Shown here: piece by piece, positions 34,505 through 43,610 of the stretch
Layout: every line of letters starts with the position of its first letter
Numbering within the stretch: the first letter of the stretch is position 1
Assembly (NCBI GenBank): GCA_017302075.1
Contig: JAFLEB010000002.1
Span: 1-64,000, forward strand
DNA: 64,000 nucleotides
Direction of reading: 5' to 3'
Origin: Lysobacterales bacterium
GTDB taxonomy: Bacteria > Pseudomonadota > Gammaproteobacteria > Xanthomonadales > Xanthomonadaceae
Notes under the pieces: model-generated
What the model was told of the DNA's origin: nothing
The model's database searches: none
The model's input: the letters and a program-made list of their open reading frames with translations, nothing else
Made by a program: the position numbers and the translations under genes

Positions 34505-37500
34505 ATGAGTTATTTCCTTGATCGGCTGAACTTCCTCAAGCCCGCAGCGGAGTCCTTCGCTGGCGGCCACGGTGCCACCCGGGACGAGGACCGCAGCTGG
34601 GAAGACAGCTACCGCCAGCGCTGGCAGTACGACAAGATCGTGCGTTCCACCCACGGCGTGAACTGCACCGGCTCCTGCAGCTGGAAGGTCTACGTCAAGA
34701 ACGGCCTGGTCACCTGGGAAACCCAGCAGACCGACTATCCGCGCACCCGCCCCGACCTGCCCAACCACGAGCCGCGTGGCTGCCCGCGTGGCGCGAGCTA
34801 TTCCTGGTACCTGTACAGCGCCAACCGGGTGAAGTACCCGCTGGTCCGCAGCGCCCTGCTCAAGCTGTGGCGCGAGGCGCGCAAGGACAAGGCGCCGGTG
34901 GATGCGTGGGCCAGCATCGTCGGCGACGAGGCGAAGGCGAAGAGCTACAAGTCCAAGCGCGGCATGGGCGGCTTCGTGCGCTCCAGCTGGGACGAGGTCA
35001 ACGAGATCATCGCCGCCTCCAACCTGCACACGGTCAAGCGCTGGGGCCCGGACCGGGTGGTCGGCTTCTCGCCGATCCCCGCGATGTCGATGGTCAGCTA
35101 CGCCGCCGGCGCGCGCTACCTGTCGCTGCTTGGGGGCGCCTGCCTCAGCTTCTACGACTGGTACTGCGACCTGCCGCCGTCCTCGCCGCAGGTGTGGGGC
35201 GAGCAGACCGACGTGCCCGAATCGGCCGACTGGTACAACAGCCGCTACATCATCGCGTGGGGCTCCAACGTCCCGCAGACGCGCACGCCGGACGCGCACT
35301 TCTTCACCGAAGCCCGTTACAACGGCACCAAGACGGTGGCGATCACCCCGGACTACTCCGAGGTCGCCAAGCTCACCGACCACTGGCTGCATCCCAAGCA
35401 GGGCACCGACGCGGCGCTGGCCTTCGCCTTCGGCCACGTGATCCTGCGCGAGTTCCACGTCGACAACCCGTCGCAGTACTTCACCGACTACTGCCGCCAG
35501 TACAGCGACATGCCGCTGCTGGTGCGCTTGGAGAAGCGCGCGGACGGCCGGCTGGTCCCGGAACGCTACCTGCGCGCCGCCGACCTCGGCGGCCTCGGCG
35601 AAACCAACAACCCCGAGTGGAAGACCCTGGCCTACGACGACGCCACCGGCGCGATCACCGTGCCGCACGGATCGGTCGGTTTCCGCTGGGGCGAGAAGGG
35701 CAAGTGGAACATCGAGGAGAAGGACAGCGCCGGCCGCGACACCCGCCTGCGGCTCAGCCTGAAGGACCACGCGGACGCCATCGAGGCGGTCAGCTTCCCC
35801 TACTTCGGCGGCATCGAGAACGATTACTGGACCGAGTCCAAGTTCGACGAGGTGCTGGAGCGCAACATCCCCATCAAGCGCCTGCAGCTGGCCGATGGGC
35901 AGGAGTGGGCAGTGGCCAGCGTGTACGACCTGCTGCTGGCGCAGTACGGCGTGGATCGCGGCTTCGGTGGCGGCAACGTGGCCACCAGCTTCGACGACAA
36001 CATGCCGGGCACGCCGGCCTGGCAGGAAACCATCACCGGCGTGCCGCGTGCCGAGGTCATCACCATCGCCCGCGAGTTCGCGCGCACCGCGGACAAGACC
36101 CGCGGCCGCAGCATGATCATCGTCGGCGCGGCGATGAACCACTGGTTCCACAACGACATGAACTACCGCGGGTTGATCAACATGCTCGTGATGTGCGGCT
36201 GCGTCGGCCAGACCGGCGGCGGCTGGGCGCACTACGTGGGCCAGGAGAAGCTGCGCCCGCAGTCCGGGTGGGCACCGCTCGCCTTCGCCACCGACTGGAG
36301 CAAGCCGCCGCGGCAGATGAACGGCACCTCGTTCTTCTATTTCAACTCCAGCCAGTACCGCTACGAAAAGCTCGGCGTCGAGGAAATCCTCAGTCCGCTG
36401 GCGGACAAGTCCAAGCACACCGGCTCGCTCGCCGACTACAACCTGCGCGCGGTGCGGATGGGCTGGCTGCCGTCGATCCCGCAGCTCAACATGAACCCGA
36501 TGCAGGTCGTGCGCGACGCCGAACAGGCTGGCATGGCGCCGGTCGACTACGCGGTCGGCAAGCTCAAGGACGGTAGCCTGGACTTCGCCTTCGCCGACCC
36601 GGATGCGCCGGAGAACTTCCCGCGCAACCTATTCATCTGGCGCTCCAACCTGCTGGGTAGCTCCGGCAAGGGCCACGAATACATGCTGCGCCATCTGCTC
36701 GGCACCCGCCACGGCCTGCAGGGCAAGGACCTGGGCGAACGCGGCGCGACCAAGCCGGAAGAGGTGAAGTGGCGCGACGAGGCGCCCGAGGGCAAGCTCG
36801 ACCTGTTGGTCACCCTCGACTTCCGCATGTGCACCACCGCGCTGTACAGCGACATCGTGCTGCCCACCGCGACCTGGTACGAGAAGAACGACCTCAACAC
36901 CTCGGACATGCATCCCTTCATCCACCCGCTGTCGAAGGCGGTGGACCCGGCATGGGAAGCGCGCAGCGACTGGGACATCTTCAAGGGCATCGCACGCACC
37001 GTGAGCCGGCTTGCCCCTGGCGTGCTTGGTGTGGAGAAGGACCTGGTGCTGGTCCCCACCCTGCACGACACCCCGGGCGAGATCGCCATGCCCTACGGCG
37101 TGACCGACTGGAAGAAGGGCGAGTGCGAACTGATCCCCGGCAAGACCGCACCGAGCATGGTGGTGGTCGAGCGCGACTATCCGAACCTGTACAAGAAGTT
37201 CACCTCGCTCGGCCCGCTGCTCGATTCCCAGGGCAACGGCGGCAAGGGCATGAACTGGGATACCAAGCACGAGATCGAGTTCCTCGGCAGGCTCAACCAT
37301 GAAGTGACCGAGGCCGGCATCAGCCATGGCCGCCCGCAACTGGAAACGGCGATCGACTGCGCCGAGGCGATCATGCACCTCGCGCCGGAAACCAACGGCC
37401 ACGTCGCGGTCAAGGCGTGGAAATCGCTGGAGGGCTTCACCGGCCGCGAACACCAGCACCTCGCGGTGGGCAAGGAGCACGAGGCGATCCGCTTCCGCGA

Positions 37501-38248
37501 CATCCAGGCGCAGCCGCGCAAGATCATCAGCTCGCCGATCTGGTCCGGCCTGGAGGACGAGAACGTCAGCTACAACGCCGGCTACACCAACGTCCACGAG
37601 CTGATCCCGTGGCGCACCCTGACCGGTCGCCAGCAGTTCTACCAGGACCATGAGTGGATGCGCGATTTCGGCGAGGGCTTCATGGGCTACCGCCCGCCGG
37701 TCGACACCAAGACCATCAAGCCGATCCACGGCAAGAAGCCGAACGGCAACAAGGAGATCGTGCTGAACTGGATCACCCCGCACCAGAAGTGGGGCATCCA
37801 CAGCACCTACAGCGACAACCTGCTGATGCAGACGCTGTCGCGCGGCGGGCCGATCGTGTGGCTCTCGGAGGACGACGCGAACAGCGCCGGCATCGAGGAC
37901 AACGACTGGATCGAACTGTTCAACGTCAACGGTGCGATCGCTGCCCGCGCGGTGGTCAGCCAGCGCATGATGAACGGCATTGCGATGATGTACCACGCAC
38001 AGGAACGCATCCTCAACACGCCGGGCTCGGAGATCACCGGCACCCGCGGTGGCATCCACAACTCGGTGACCCGCGTGGTGGTCAAGCCCACCCACATGAT
38101 CGGCGGCTACGCGCAACTCGCCTACGGCTTCAACTACTACGGCACCGTCGGCACCAACCGCGACGAGCTGGTGATCGTGCGCAAGATGGACAAGGTCGAC
38201 TGGCTCGACGGTGAACCCGTGCCGGCCAATGCCAAGGAGGTGGTGTGA
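34505..38248 (+). CDS. narG: Respiratory nitrate reductase alpha subunit NarG
   Basis: This encodes 1247 residues, full length. It reduces nitrate to nitrite at a bis-MGD molybdenum centre on the cytoplasmic face. The FS0 cluster ligands are His50, Cys54, Cys58 and Cys93 (THGVNCTGSCSW, RGCPRG). The stretch YIIAWGSNVPQTRTPDAHFF is the usual NarG signature. There is no twin-arginine signal, as expected for the cytoplasmic membrane-bound type. The stop overlaps the narH ATG. Cofactor genes lie directly upstream. Confidence 0.98.
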   Translation: MSYFLDRLNFLKPAAESFAGGHGATRDEDRSWEDSYRQRWQYDKIVRSTHGVNCTGSCSWKVYVKNGLVTWETQQTDYPRTRPDLPNHEPRGCPRGASYSWYLYSANRVKYPLVRSALLKLWREARKDKAPVDAWASIVGDEAKAKSYKSKRGMGGFVRSSWDEVNEIIAASNLHTVKRWGPDRVVGFSPIPAMSMVSYAAGARYLSLLGGACLSFYDWYCDLPPSSPQVWGEQTDVPESADWYNSRYIIAWGSNVPQTRTPDAHFFTEARYNGTKTVAITPDYSEVAKLTDHWLHPKQGTDAALAFAFGHVILREFHVDNPSQYFTDYCRQYSDMPLLVRLEKRADGRLVPERYLRAADLGGLGETNNPEWKTLAYDDATGAITVPHGSVGFRWGEKGKWNIEEKDSAGRDTRLRLSLKDHADAIEAVSFPYFGGIENDYWTESKFDEVLERNIPIKRLQLADGQEWAVASVYDLLLAQYGVDRGFGGGNVATSFDDNMPGTPAWQETITGVPRAEVITIAREFARTADKTRGRSMIIVGAAMNHWFHNDMNYRGLINMLVMCGCVGQTGGGWAHYVGQEKLRPQSGWAPLAFATDWSKPPRQMNGTSFFYFNSSQYRYEKLGVEEILSPLADKSKHTGSLADYNLRAVRMGWLPSIPQLNMNPMQVVRDAEQAGMAPVDYAVGKLKDGSLDFAFADPDAPENFPRNLFIWRSNLLGSSGKGHEYMLRHLLGTRHGLQGKDLGERGATKPEEVKWRDEAPEGKLDLLVTLDFRMCTTALYSDIVLPTATWYEKNDLNTSDMHPFIHPLSKAVDPAWEARSDWDIFKGIARTVSRLAPGVLGVEKDLVLVPTLHDTPGEIAMPYGVTDWKKGECELIPGKTAPSMVVVERDYPNLYKKFTSLGPLLDSQGNGGKGMNWDTKHEIEFLGRLNHEVTEAGISHGRPQLETAIDCAEAIMHLAPETNGHVAVKAWKSLEGFTGREHQHLAVGKEHEAIRFRDIQAQPRKIISSPIWSGLEDENVSYNAGYTNVHELIPWRTLTGRQQFYQDHEWMRDFGEGFMGYRPPVDTKTIKPIHGKKPNGNKEIVLNWITPHQKWGIHSTYSDNLLMQTLSRGGPIVWLSEDDANSAGIEDNDWIELFNVNGAIAARAVVSQRMMNGIAMMYHAQERILNTPGSEITGTRGGIHNSVTRVVVKPTHMIGGYAQLAYGFNYYGTVGTNRDELVIVRKMDKVDWLDGEPVPANAKEVV

Positions 38249-39795
38249 TGAAAGTCCGTGCCCAGATCGCGATGGTTCTGAACCTGGACAAGTGCATCGG
38301 CTGCCACACCTGCTCGATCACCTGCAAGAACGTGTGGACCAGCCGCGAAGGCGTCGAGTACGCCTGGTTCAACAACGTCGAGACCAAGCCCGGCATCGGC
38401 TATCCCAAGGAATGGGAGAACCAGCGCAAGTGGAACGGTGGCTGGGTGCGCGACCGCAGCGGCAAGGTCACCCTGAAGGCTGGTGGCCGCCTGCGCCTGC
38501 TCGCCAAGATCTTCGCCAACCCCGACCTGCCGCAGATCGACGACTACTACGAGCCGTTCGAGTTCGACTACCAGCACCTGCACCAGGCGCCGGAAGGCAA
38601 GCACCAGCCGACTGCGCGTCCGCGCTCGCTGCTTACCGGCGAGCGCATGCAGAAGATCCACTGGGGCCCGAACTGGGAGGAAATCCTCGGCACCGAGTTC
38701 GCCAAGCGCAGCAAGGACAGCAACTTCGACGGCGTGCAGCGCGAGATCTACGGCGCGTTCGAGAAGACCTTCATGATGTACCTGCCGCGGCTGTGCGAGC
38801 ACTGCCTGAACCCGGCGTGCGTCGCTTCCTGCCCGTCCGGCGCGATCTACAAGCGCGAGGAGGACGGCATCGTCCTGATCGACCAGGACAAGTGCCGCGG
38901 CTGGCGCATGTGCGTCTCCGCCTGCCCGTACAAGAAGATCTACTACAACTGGAAGTCGGGCAAATCCGAGAAGTGCATCTTCTGCTACCCGCGCATCGAG
39001 ATGGGCGAGCCGACCGTGTGCTCGGAAACCTGCGTGGGCCGCATCCGCTACCTCGGGGTGATGCTGTACGACGCCGACCGCATCCAGGAAGCCGCTTCGG
39101 TGCCGTCCGAGAAGGACCTGTACCAGGCCCACCTCGACATCTTCCTGGACCCCAACGACCCGAAGGTGATCGCGGCCGCGCGCGCGGAAGGCATCCCCGA
39201 TAGCTGGCTGGACGCCGCCGTGGCATCGCCGGTGTACAAGCTGGCGATCGACTGGAAGCTGGCGCTGCCGCTGCACCCCGAATACCGCACGTTGCCGATG
39301 GTCTGGTACGTGCCGCCGCTGTCGCCGATCCAGTCGGCCGCGGATGCCGGGCGCATCGGCAAGAACGGCGAGATCCCCGACGTGAAATCGCTGCGGATCC
39401 CGGTGCGCTACCTGGCCAACCTGCTGACCGCCGGCGATGAGGCCCCGGTGGTGCGCGCGATGGAACGCATGCTCGCCATGCGTGCCTGGCGCCGCGCGAT
39501 GCACGTGGACGGCGTGGAAGACCTGGACGTGCTGCACCAGGCCGGACTGACCCTGCACCAGGCCGAGGAGATGTACCGCTACCTCGCCATCGCCAACTAC
39601 GAGGACCGCTTCGTGATCCCGACGGCGCACCGCGAATACGCCAACGATGCGTTCGGCGAACGCGGCGGCTGCGGCTTCACCTTCGGCGACGGTTGCTCGC
39701 CGTCGAGCCCCGCGGAGGCGCTGTTCGGCGGGCGCTCGACCCAGACCTACCACGTGCCGCCGGCGCGCCAGTTGCCGGTCCGGGAAAAAGCATGA
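38248..39795 (+). CDS. narH: Nitrate reductase beta subunit NarH
   Basis: This 515-residue electron-transfer subunit carries four Fe-S clusters. Cysteine groups are visible in CIGCHTCSITCKNVW, CEHCLNPACVASCPSG, CRGWRMCVSACPYKK and CIFCYPRIEMG followed by VCSETC. The Trp in the third group (CRGWRMC) marks the 3Fe-4S cluster typical of NarH. It passes electrons from NarI haems to NarG. It overlaps narG and narJ by a few bases each. Confidence 0.98.
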   Translation: MKVRAQIAMVLNLDKCIGCHTCSITCKNVWTSREGVEYAWFNNVETKPGIGYPKEWENQRKWNGGWVRDRSGKVTLKAGGRLRLLAKIFANPDLPQIDDYYEPFEFDYQHLHQAPEGKHQPTARPRSLLTGERMQKIHWGPNWEEILGTEFAKRSKDSNFDGVQREIYGAFEKTFMMYLPRLCEHCLNPACVASCPSGAIYKREEDGIVLIDQDKCRGWRMCVSACPYKKIYYNWKSGKSEKCIFCYPRIEMGEPTVCSETCVGRIRYLGVMLYDADRIQEAASVPSEKDLYQAHLDIFLDPNDPKVIAAARAEGIPDSWLDAAVASPVYKLAIDWKLALPLHPEYRTLPMVWYVPPLSPIQSAADAGRIGKNGEIPDVKSLRIPVRYLANLLTAGDEAPVVRAMERMLAMRAWRRAMHVDGVEDLDVLHQAGLTLHQAEEMYRYLAIANYEDRFVIPTAHREYANDAFGERGGCGFTFGDGCSPSSPAEALFGGRSTQTYHVPPARQLPVREKA

Positions 39796-40478
39796 AGCTG
39801 CTCAAGCTGATCGCGGTGTTGCTGGACTATCCGCAGGACGACCTGTGGGCGCACGCCGATGAATTGCGCGAGGCCTGCGCCGACCCGGCGTTGTCGCCGG
39901 CGCGGCGGTTCGCGCTGCGCGGTTTCGTCGACGACCTCGTCGCGCAGGAGCCGATGGCGGCACAGGAGCGCTGGCTGGGCCTGTTCGACCGCGGCCGGGC
40001 GATGAGCCTGCTGCTGTTCGAGCATATCCATGGCGAATCGCGCGACCGCGGGCAGGCGATGGTGGACCTGCTGGCGACCTACCGCGGCCACGGCTTCGAG
40101 CTGGGCGTGAAGCAGTTGCCCGACTACCTGCCGGTGGTGCTGGAGTACCTGTCGCTGCGGCCGGTGGAGGAAGTGCGCGACTGGCTGTCGCATGTCGCGC
40201 ACATCCTGGAACTGCTGGCGGCGCGCGCGCAGGAACGTGGCAGCCCTTACGCCGTCCTGCTCGAAACTCTGGTCGAAACCGCCGCCGGCAAGCTCGACCT
40301 CGCCGCCCTGCGGACGCGGGTGGCGAGCGAGGAGCGCGACGACACGCCCGAGGCCATCGACCGGGTCTGGGAAGAAGAAGCGGTGCGCTTCGGGGCCGAA
40401 GCCCCGGGCGAAGAGTGCAACCCCCCGACCCGACTGCCGTCGGGCGCGAAGCGGATCGAACCCACGGTGACGCCATGA
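39792..40478 (+). CDS. narJ: Nitrate reductase assembly chaperone NarJ
   Basis: This is a 228-residue TorD/NarJ-type helical chaperone needed for molybdenum cofactor insertion into NarG; it is not part of the final enzyme. Typical segments are LIAVLLDYPQDDLWAHADEL, LLLFEHIHGESRDRGQAMVD and LPDYLPVVLEYLS. The C-terminal ~30 residues (EECNPPTRLPSG) are a loose tail. It overlaps both neighbours by ATGA-type junctions. Confidence 0.96.
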   Translation: MKLLKLIAVLLDYPQDDLWAHADELREACADPALSPARRFALRGFVDDLVAQEPMAAQERWLGLFDRGRAMSLLLFEHIHGESRDRGQAMVDLLATYRGHGFELGVKQLPDYLPVVLEYLSLRPVEEVRDWLSHVAHILELLAARAQERGSPYAVLLETLVETAAGKLDLAALRTRVASEERDDTPEAIDRVWEEEAVRFGAEAPGEECNPPTRLPSGAKRIEPTVTP

Positions 40479-41176
40479 ACTACGTCGATACCCTCCTGTT
40501 CCAGTTCTATCCCTACCTCGCGCTGGCGGTGTTCGCGATCGGTTGCTGGGCCCGTTTCGACCATGCCGCCTACACTTGGCGCAGCGGCTCCAGCCAGCTG
40601 CTCTCCGGCAAGCGGATGCGGCTGGGCAGCAACTGGTTCCACATCGGCATCCTGGCCATCCTCGGTGGCCACCTGGTCGGCCTGCTGACTCCGCACGCGG
40701 TGTACGAGCACTTCATCAGCGCGCCGCAGAAGCAACTGGTGGCGATGGTGGTGGGCGGCATCTTCGGGGCGATCTGCTTCGTCGGGCTGAGCATCCTGCT
40801 CGCGCGCCGGCTGTTCAATCCGCGCATCCGCGCCACCTCCAGCGGCCGCGACATCCTGATCCTGGTGCTGCTTTACATCCAGCTGATCCTCGGGCTGTTC
40901 TCGATCTCCGTCTCCGCCGGGCACATGGACGGCGGCCAGATGATCAGGCTCGGCGAGTGGGCGCAGCACATCGTCACCTTCCGTGGCGGCGCCGCCGAGT
41001 ACATCGCCGACGCGCACTGGATCTTCAAGACCCATGTGGTCCTCGGCATGACCCTGTTCCTGCTGACCCCGTTCACCCGCCTGGTGCACGTCTGGTCGAT
41101 CCCGGTCGGTTACCTGACCCGCCCGTACCAGGTGGTGCGCAAGCGCCAGCGTCCGCTGCAGTACCCGGTGCGCTGA
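40475..41176 (+). CDS. narI: Nitrate reductase gamma subunit NarI (cytochrome b)
   Basis: This 233-residue membrane subunit has five helices and carries two b haems; it oxidises quinol at the periplasmic side and sends electrons to NarH. Haem-ligand histidines lie in WFHIGILAILGGHLVGL and in DAHWIFKTHVVLG. It ends in a basic cytoplasmic tail. Quinol would come from the ubiquinone pathway whose anaerobic genes lie 6-13 kb downstream. Confidence 0.97.
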   Translation: MNYVDTLLFQFYPYLALAVFAIGCWARFDHAAYTWRSGSSQLLSGKRMRLGSNWFHIGILAILGGHLVGLLTPHAVYEHFISAPQKQLVAMVVGGIFGAICFVGLSILLARRLFNPRIRATSSGRDILILVLLYIQLILGLFSISVSAGHMDGGQMIRLGEWAQHIVTFRGGAAEYIADAHWIFKTHVVLGMTLFLLTPFTRLVHVWSIPVGYLTRPYQVVRKRQRPLQYPVR

Positions 41177-41179
41177 GCC

Positions 41180-42064
41180 ATGTCCCGTCGCGCAATCCCG
41201 ATCGTGATGGATGCCGGGCCGCTGTCGGACGCAGCGGCCAAGGCAAACGCCGAGGCGCACGGGCATACCCACGACGACGACCCCAGCCAGCCGCTGGCCG
41301 GGCCGGCGCCGGTGTTCGTGCGGGTCGGCGACACCCCGATCGACGAAGCCGAGATCGCCCGCGAGATGCAGTTCCACCGCGCCGACGATCCGCACGAGGC
41401 GCGCCAGGCCGCGGCGACCACCCTGGTCGTCCGCGAACTGGTGCGGCTCGAATGCGAACGCCTGCAGCTGGCGGTCGAGCCGCTCGATGGCGAGACCGAA
41501 GACGAAGCCCGGGTGCGCGCGCTGGTCGATGCCGAAGTGCCCTTGCCGGCCACCGACGACGCCGTGCTGCGCCAGTACTTCGAGGCCAACCGCGCGCGCC
41601 TGCACCATCCCGACGCGATCCGCGTGCGCCATATCCTGCTGGCGGCGGCGCCCTCCGACATCGCCGCGCGGCAGCGTGCGCAACAGCTGGGCGAGGAACT
41701 GATCGGCGCGTTACGCGCGGAGCCGGACCGCTTCATCGAGTTCGCGATGCGTCATTCCGCCTGCCCGTCGCGCGACCAGGGCGGCGAGCTGGGCTGGATC
41801 GAACGTGGCGACACCGTGCCCGAATTCGATCGCCAGCTGTTCATGCTCAAACCCGGGTTCGCTGGCCTGACCGTGGAGACCCGCTACGGCCACCACGTGG
41901 TCGAGGTGCTGGAGCGCGTCGACGGCGAACCGCTGTCGTTCGAGGACGCACGTGCGCGCATCGCCGCGTACATGGAGACGCAGGCGCAGCAGAACGCGCT
42001 GCACCAGTACCTGCACATCCTGGCGCAACGCTACGGCGTGGAAGGCATCGCGCTCGGCGACTGA
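41180..42064 (+). CDS. Parvulin-type peptidyl-prolyl isomerase of the nar operon
   Basis: This encodes 294 residues. A helical N-terminal chaperone-like region with a His-rich segment (HGHTHDDD) is followed by a PpiC domain at about 145-245 (IRVRHILLAAAPSD, FAMRHSACPSRDQGGELGW, VETRYGHHVVEVLER). No signal peptide is seen, so it probably acts in the cytoplasm, like NifM-type proteins. In pseudomonads a similar gene follows narGHJI, where it may aid folding of the reductase. It is 3 bases from narI. Confidence 0.88.
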   Translation: MSRRAIPIVMDAGPLSDAAAKANAEAHGHTHDDDPSQPLAGPAPVFVRVGDTPIDEAEIAREMQFHRADDPHEARQAAATTLVVRELVRLECERLQLAVEPLDGETEDEARVRALVDAEVPLPATDDAVLRQYFEANRARLHHPDAIRVRHILLAAAPSDIAARQRAQQLGEELIGALRAEPDRFIEFAMRHSACPSRDQGGELGWIERGDTVPEFDRQLFMLKPGFAGLTVETRYGHHVVEVLERVDGEPLSFEDARARIAAYMETQAQQNALHQYLHILAQRYGVEGIALGD

Positions 42065-42067
42065 GCG

Positions 42068-43480
42068 ATGGGCGCGGCCTTCCTGCAGGCCCTGCGCGCC
42101 TGCCTCGGCGATGCCAACGTGCTGGTCGATGGCGACCTCGACGCCTACGCGGTGGACTGGCGCAGGCGTTACCGCGGCCGCCCGCTGGCCGTGGCGCGTC
42201 CTGCCGGCACGGCAGAAGTCGCCGAGGTGGTGCGGTTGTGCGCCGCGCATGCGGTGCCGATCGTCCCGCAGGGCGGCAACAGCGGCCTGGTCGGCGGTGG
42301 CGTGCCGGATGCCGGCGGCACCCAGCTGGTGCTGAGCCTGAAGCGCCTGCAGCGGGTGCGCGCGATCGACGTGGACAACCTCACCGCCACCGTCGAGGCC
42401 GGCTGCGTGCTGCAATCGCTGCACGACGCGGCGGAGGCGCATGGCCTGCTGTTCCCGCTGCGGCTGGGCTCGCAGGGCAGCTGCACACTCGGGGGCAACC
42501 TTTCCAGCAATGCCGGCGGCACCCAGGTGCTGCGCTACGGCAACGCGCGCGACCTGTGCCTCGGCCTGGAAGTGGTGACCGCGGCCGGCGAGGTCTGGGA
42601 CGGCCTGTCCGGCCTGCGCAAGGACAACAGCGGCTACGACCTGCGCGACCTGTTCATCGGCAGCGAGGGCACGCTGGGCATCATCACCGCCGCGACCATG
42701 AAGCTGTATCCGCGCCCGGGGGCCACGCTGACCGCACTCGCCGCCTGCCCCGGGATCGACGCCGCGATCGGCCTGCTGCGCCTCGCCCGCGCGCGCCTGG
42801 ACGCCGGCCTTACCGGCTTCGAAGTGATGGGCGAGTTCGCCCTGCGCTTGCAGGCGCGGCATTTCCCGCAGCTGCGCAACCCCCTGCCAGCGGCACCGTG
42901 GACGGTGCTGATGGAACTCGCCGCCAACCGCGACGAAGAAGCGCAAGCGCAACTCGAAGGCCTGCTCGGCGAGGCGTCCGTGCGTTGCCTGGCGGCCGAT
43001 GCGGTGGTCGCGGCCAACGCGGCACAGGCGCGCGAACTCTGGCAGCTGCGCGAGGCGATCCCGCTGGCGCAGGCCCGCGAGGGCCTGAACATCAAGCACG
43101 ACATCGCCCTGCCGGTCTCGGCGATCCCCGGCTTCCTGGGCGACATGGATGCGTCCCTGCGCGCGTTGGTGCCTGGCCTGCAACTGGTCGTCTTCGGCCA
43201 CCTCGGCGACGGCAACCTGCACTACAACCTGCAGGCACCCGACGGCATGCCGCCCGCCGAGTTCCTGCAACGCCATGAAACCACCCTGACCCGCCACGTG
43301 CATGACGCGGTGCTCGGGCGCGGCGGTTCGTTCGCGGCGGAGCACGGCATCGGCGCGTTGAAGGCCGCCGAACTGGCGGCCCGCAAGTCGCCAGTGGCGC
43401 TGGCGATGATGCGCGCGCTCAAGCACGCGCTCGACCCGCACGGACTGCTGAATCCCGGCCGCGTGCTGGCATCGCCATGA
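42068..43480 (+). CDS. FAD-linked oxidase (D-lactate/2-hydroxyacid dehydrogenase-like)
   Basis: This encodes 470 residues of the VAO/PCMH flavoprotein class. The FAD-binding part has IVPQGGNSGLVGGGVPD and GTLGGNLSSNAGG-type motifs (here SCTLGGNLSSNAGGTQVLRY). The C-terminal FAD-oxidase_C domain has VFGHLGDGNLHYN and EHGIGALK. Such enzymes oxidise D-lactate, glycolate or D-2-hydroxyglutarate and feed quinone or cytochrome. Being the last gene of the nar operon, 3 bases after the isomerase, it may couple a hydroxyacid donor to nitrate respiration. The substrate is not readable. Confidence 0.85.
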   Translation: MGAAFLQALRACLGDANVLVDGDLDAYAVDWRRRYRGRPLAVARPAGTAEVAEVVRLCAAHAVPIVPQGGNSGLVGGGVPDAGGTQLVLSLKRLQRVRAIDVDNLTATVEAGCVLQSLHDAAEAHGLLFPLRLGSQGSCTLGGNLSSNAGGTQVLRYGNARDLCLGLEVVTAAGEVWDGLSGLRKDNSGYDLRDLFIGSEGTLGIITAATMKLYPRPGATLTALAACPGIDAAIGLLRLARARLDAGLTGFEVMGEFALRLQARHFPQLRNPLPAAPWTVLMELAANRDEEAQAQLEGLLGEASVRCLAADAVVAANAAQARELWQLREAIPLAQAREGLNIKHDIALPVSAIPGFLGDMDASLRALVPGLQLVVFGHLGDGNLHYNLQAPDGMPPAEFLQRHETTLTRHVHDAVLGRGGSFAAEHGIGALKAAELAARKSPVALAMMRALKHALDPHGLLNPGRVLASP

Positions 43481-43495
43481 CCGCCTGCGCCGCGC

Positions 43496-43540
43496 TTGAC
43501 ATGGATCAAGCCCGTCATCGCCGCAATTGATGAACGTCAA
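43496..43540. promoter_or_regulatory. Tandem FNR/Dnr-type boxes before narK2
   Basis: TTGAC-ATGG-ATCAA (43496-43509) and TTGAT-GAAC-GTCAA (43527-43540) lie 31 bases apart, three helical turns. The narK2 start is 70 bases further. Two sites in phase suggest strong or graded activation by an FNR-family protein. Confidence 0.82.
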
Positions 43541-43610
43541 TTCAGCAATGTCAGGCCACGCCCATCATGTCCGCCACGCATTCCCCATCATCCCCTTTGC
43601 CGGAGGCTCC

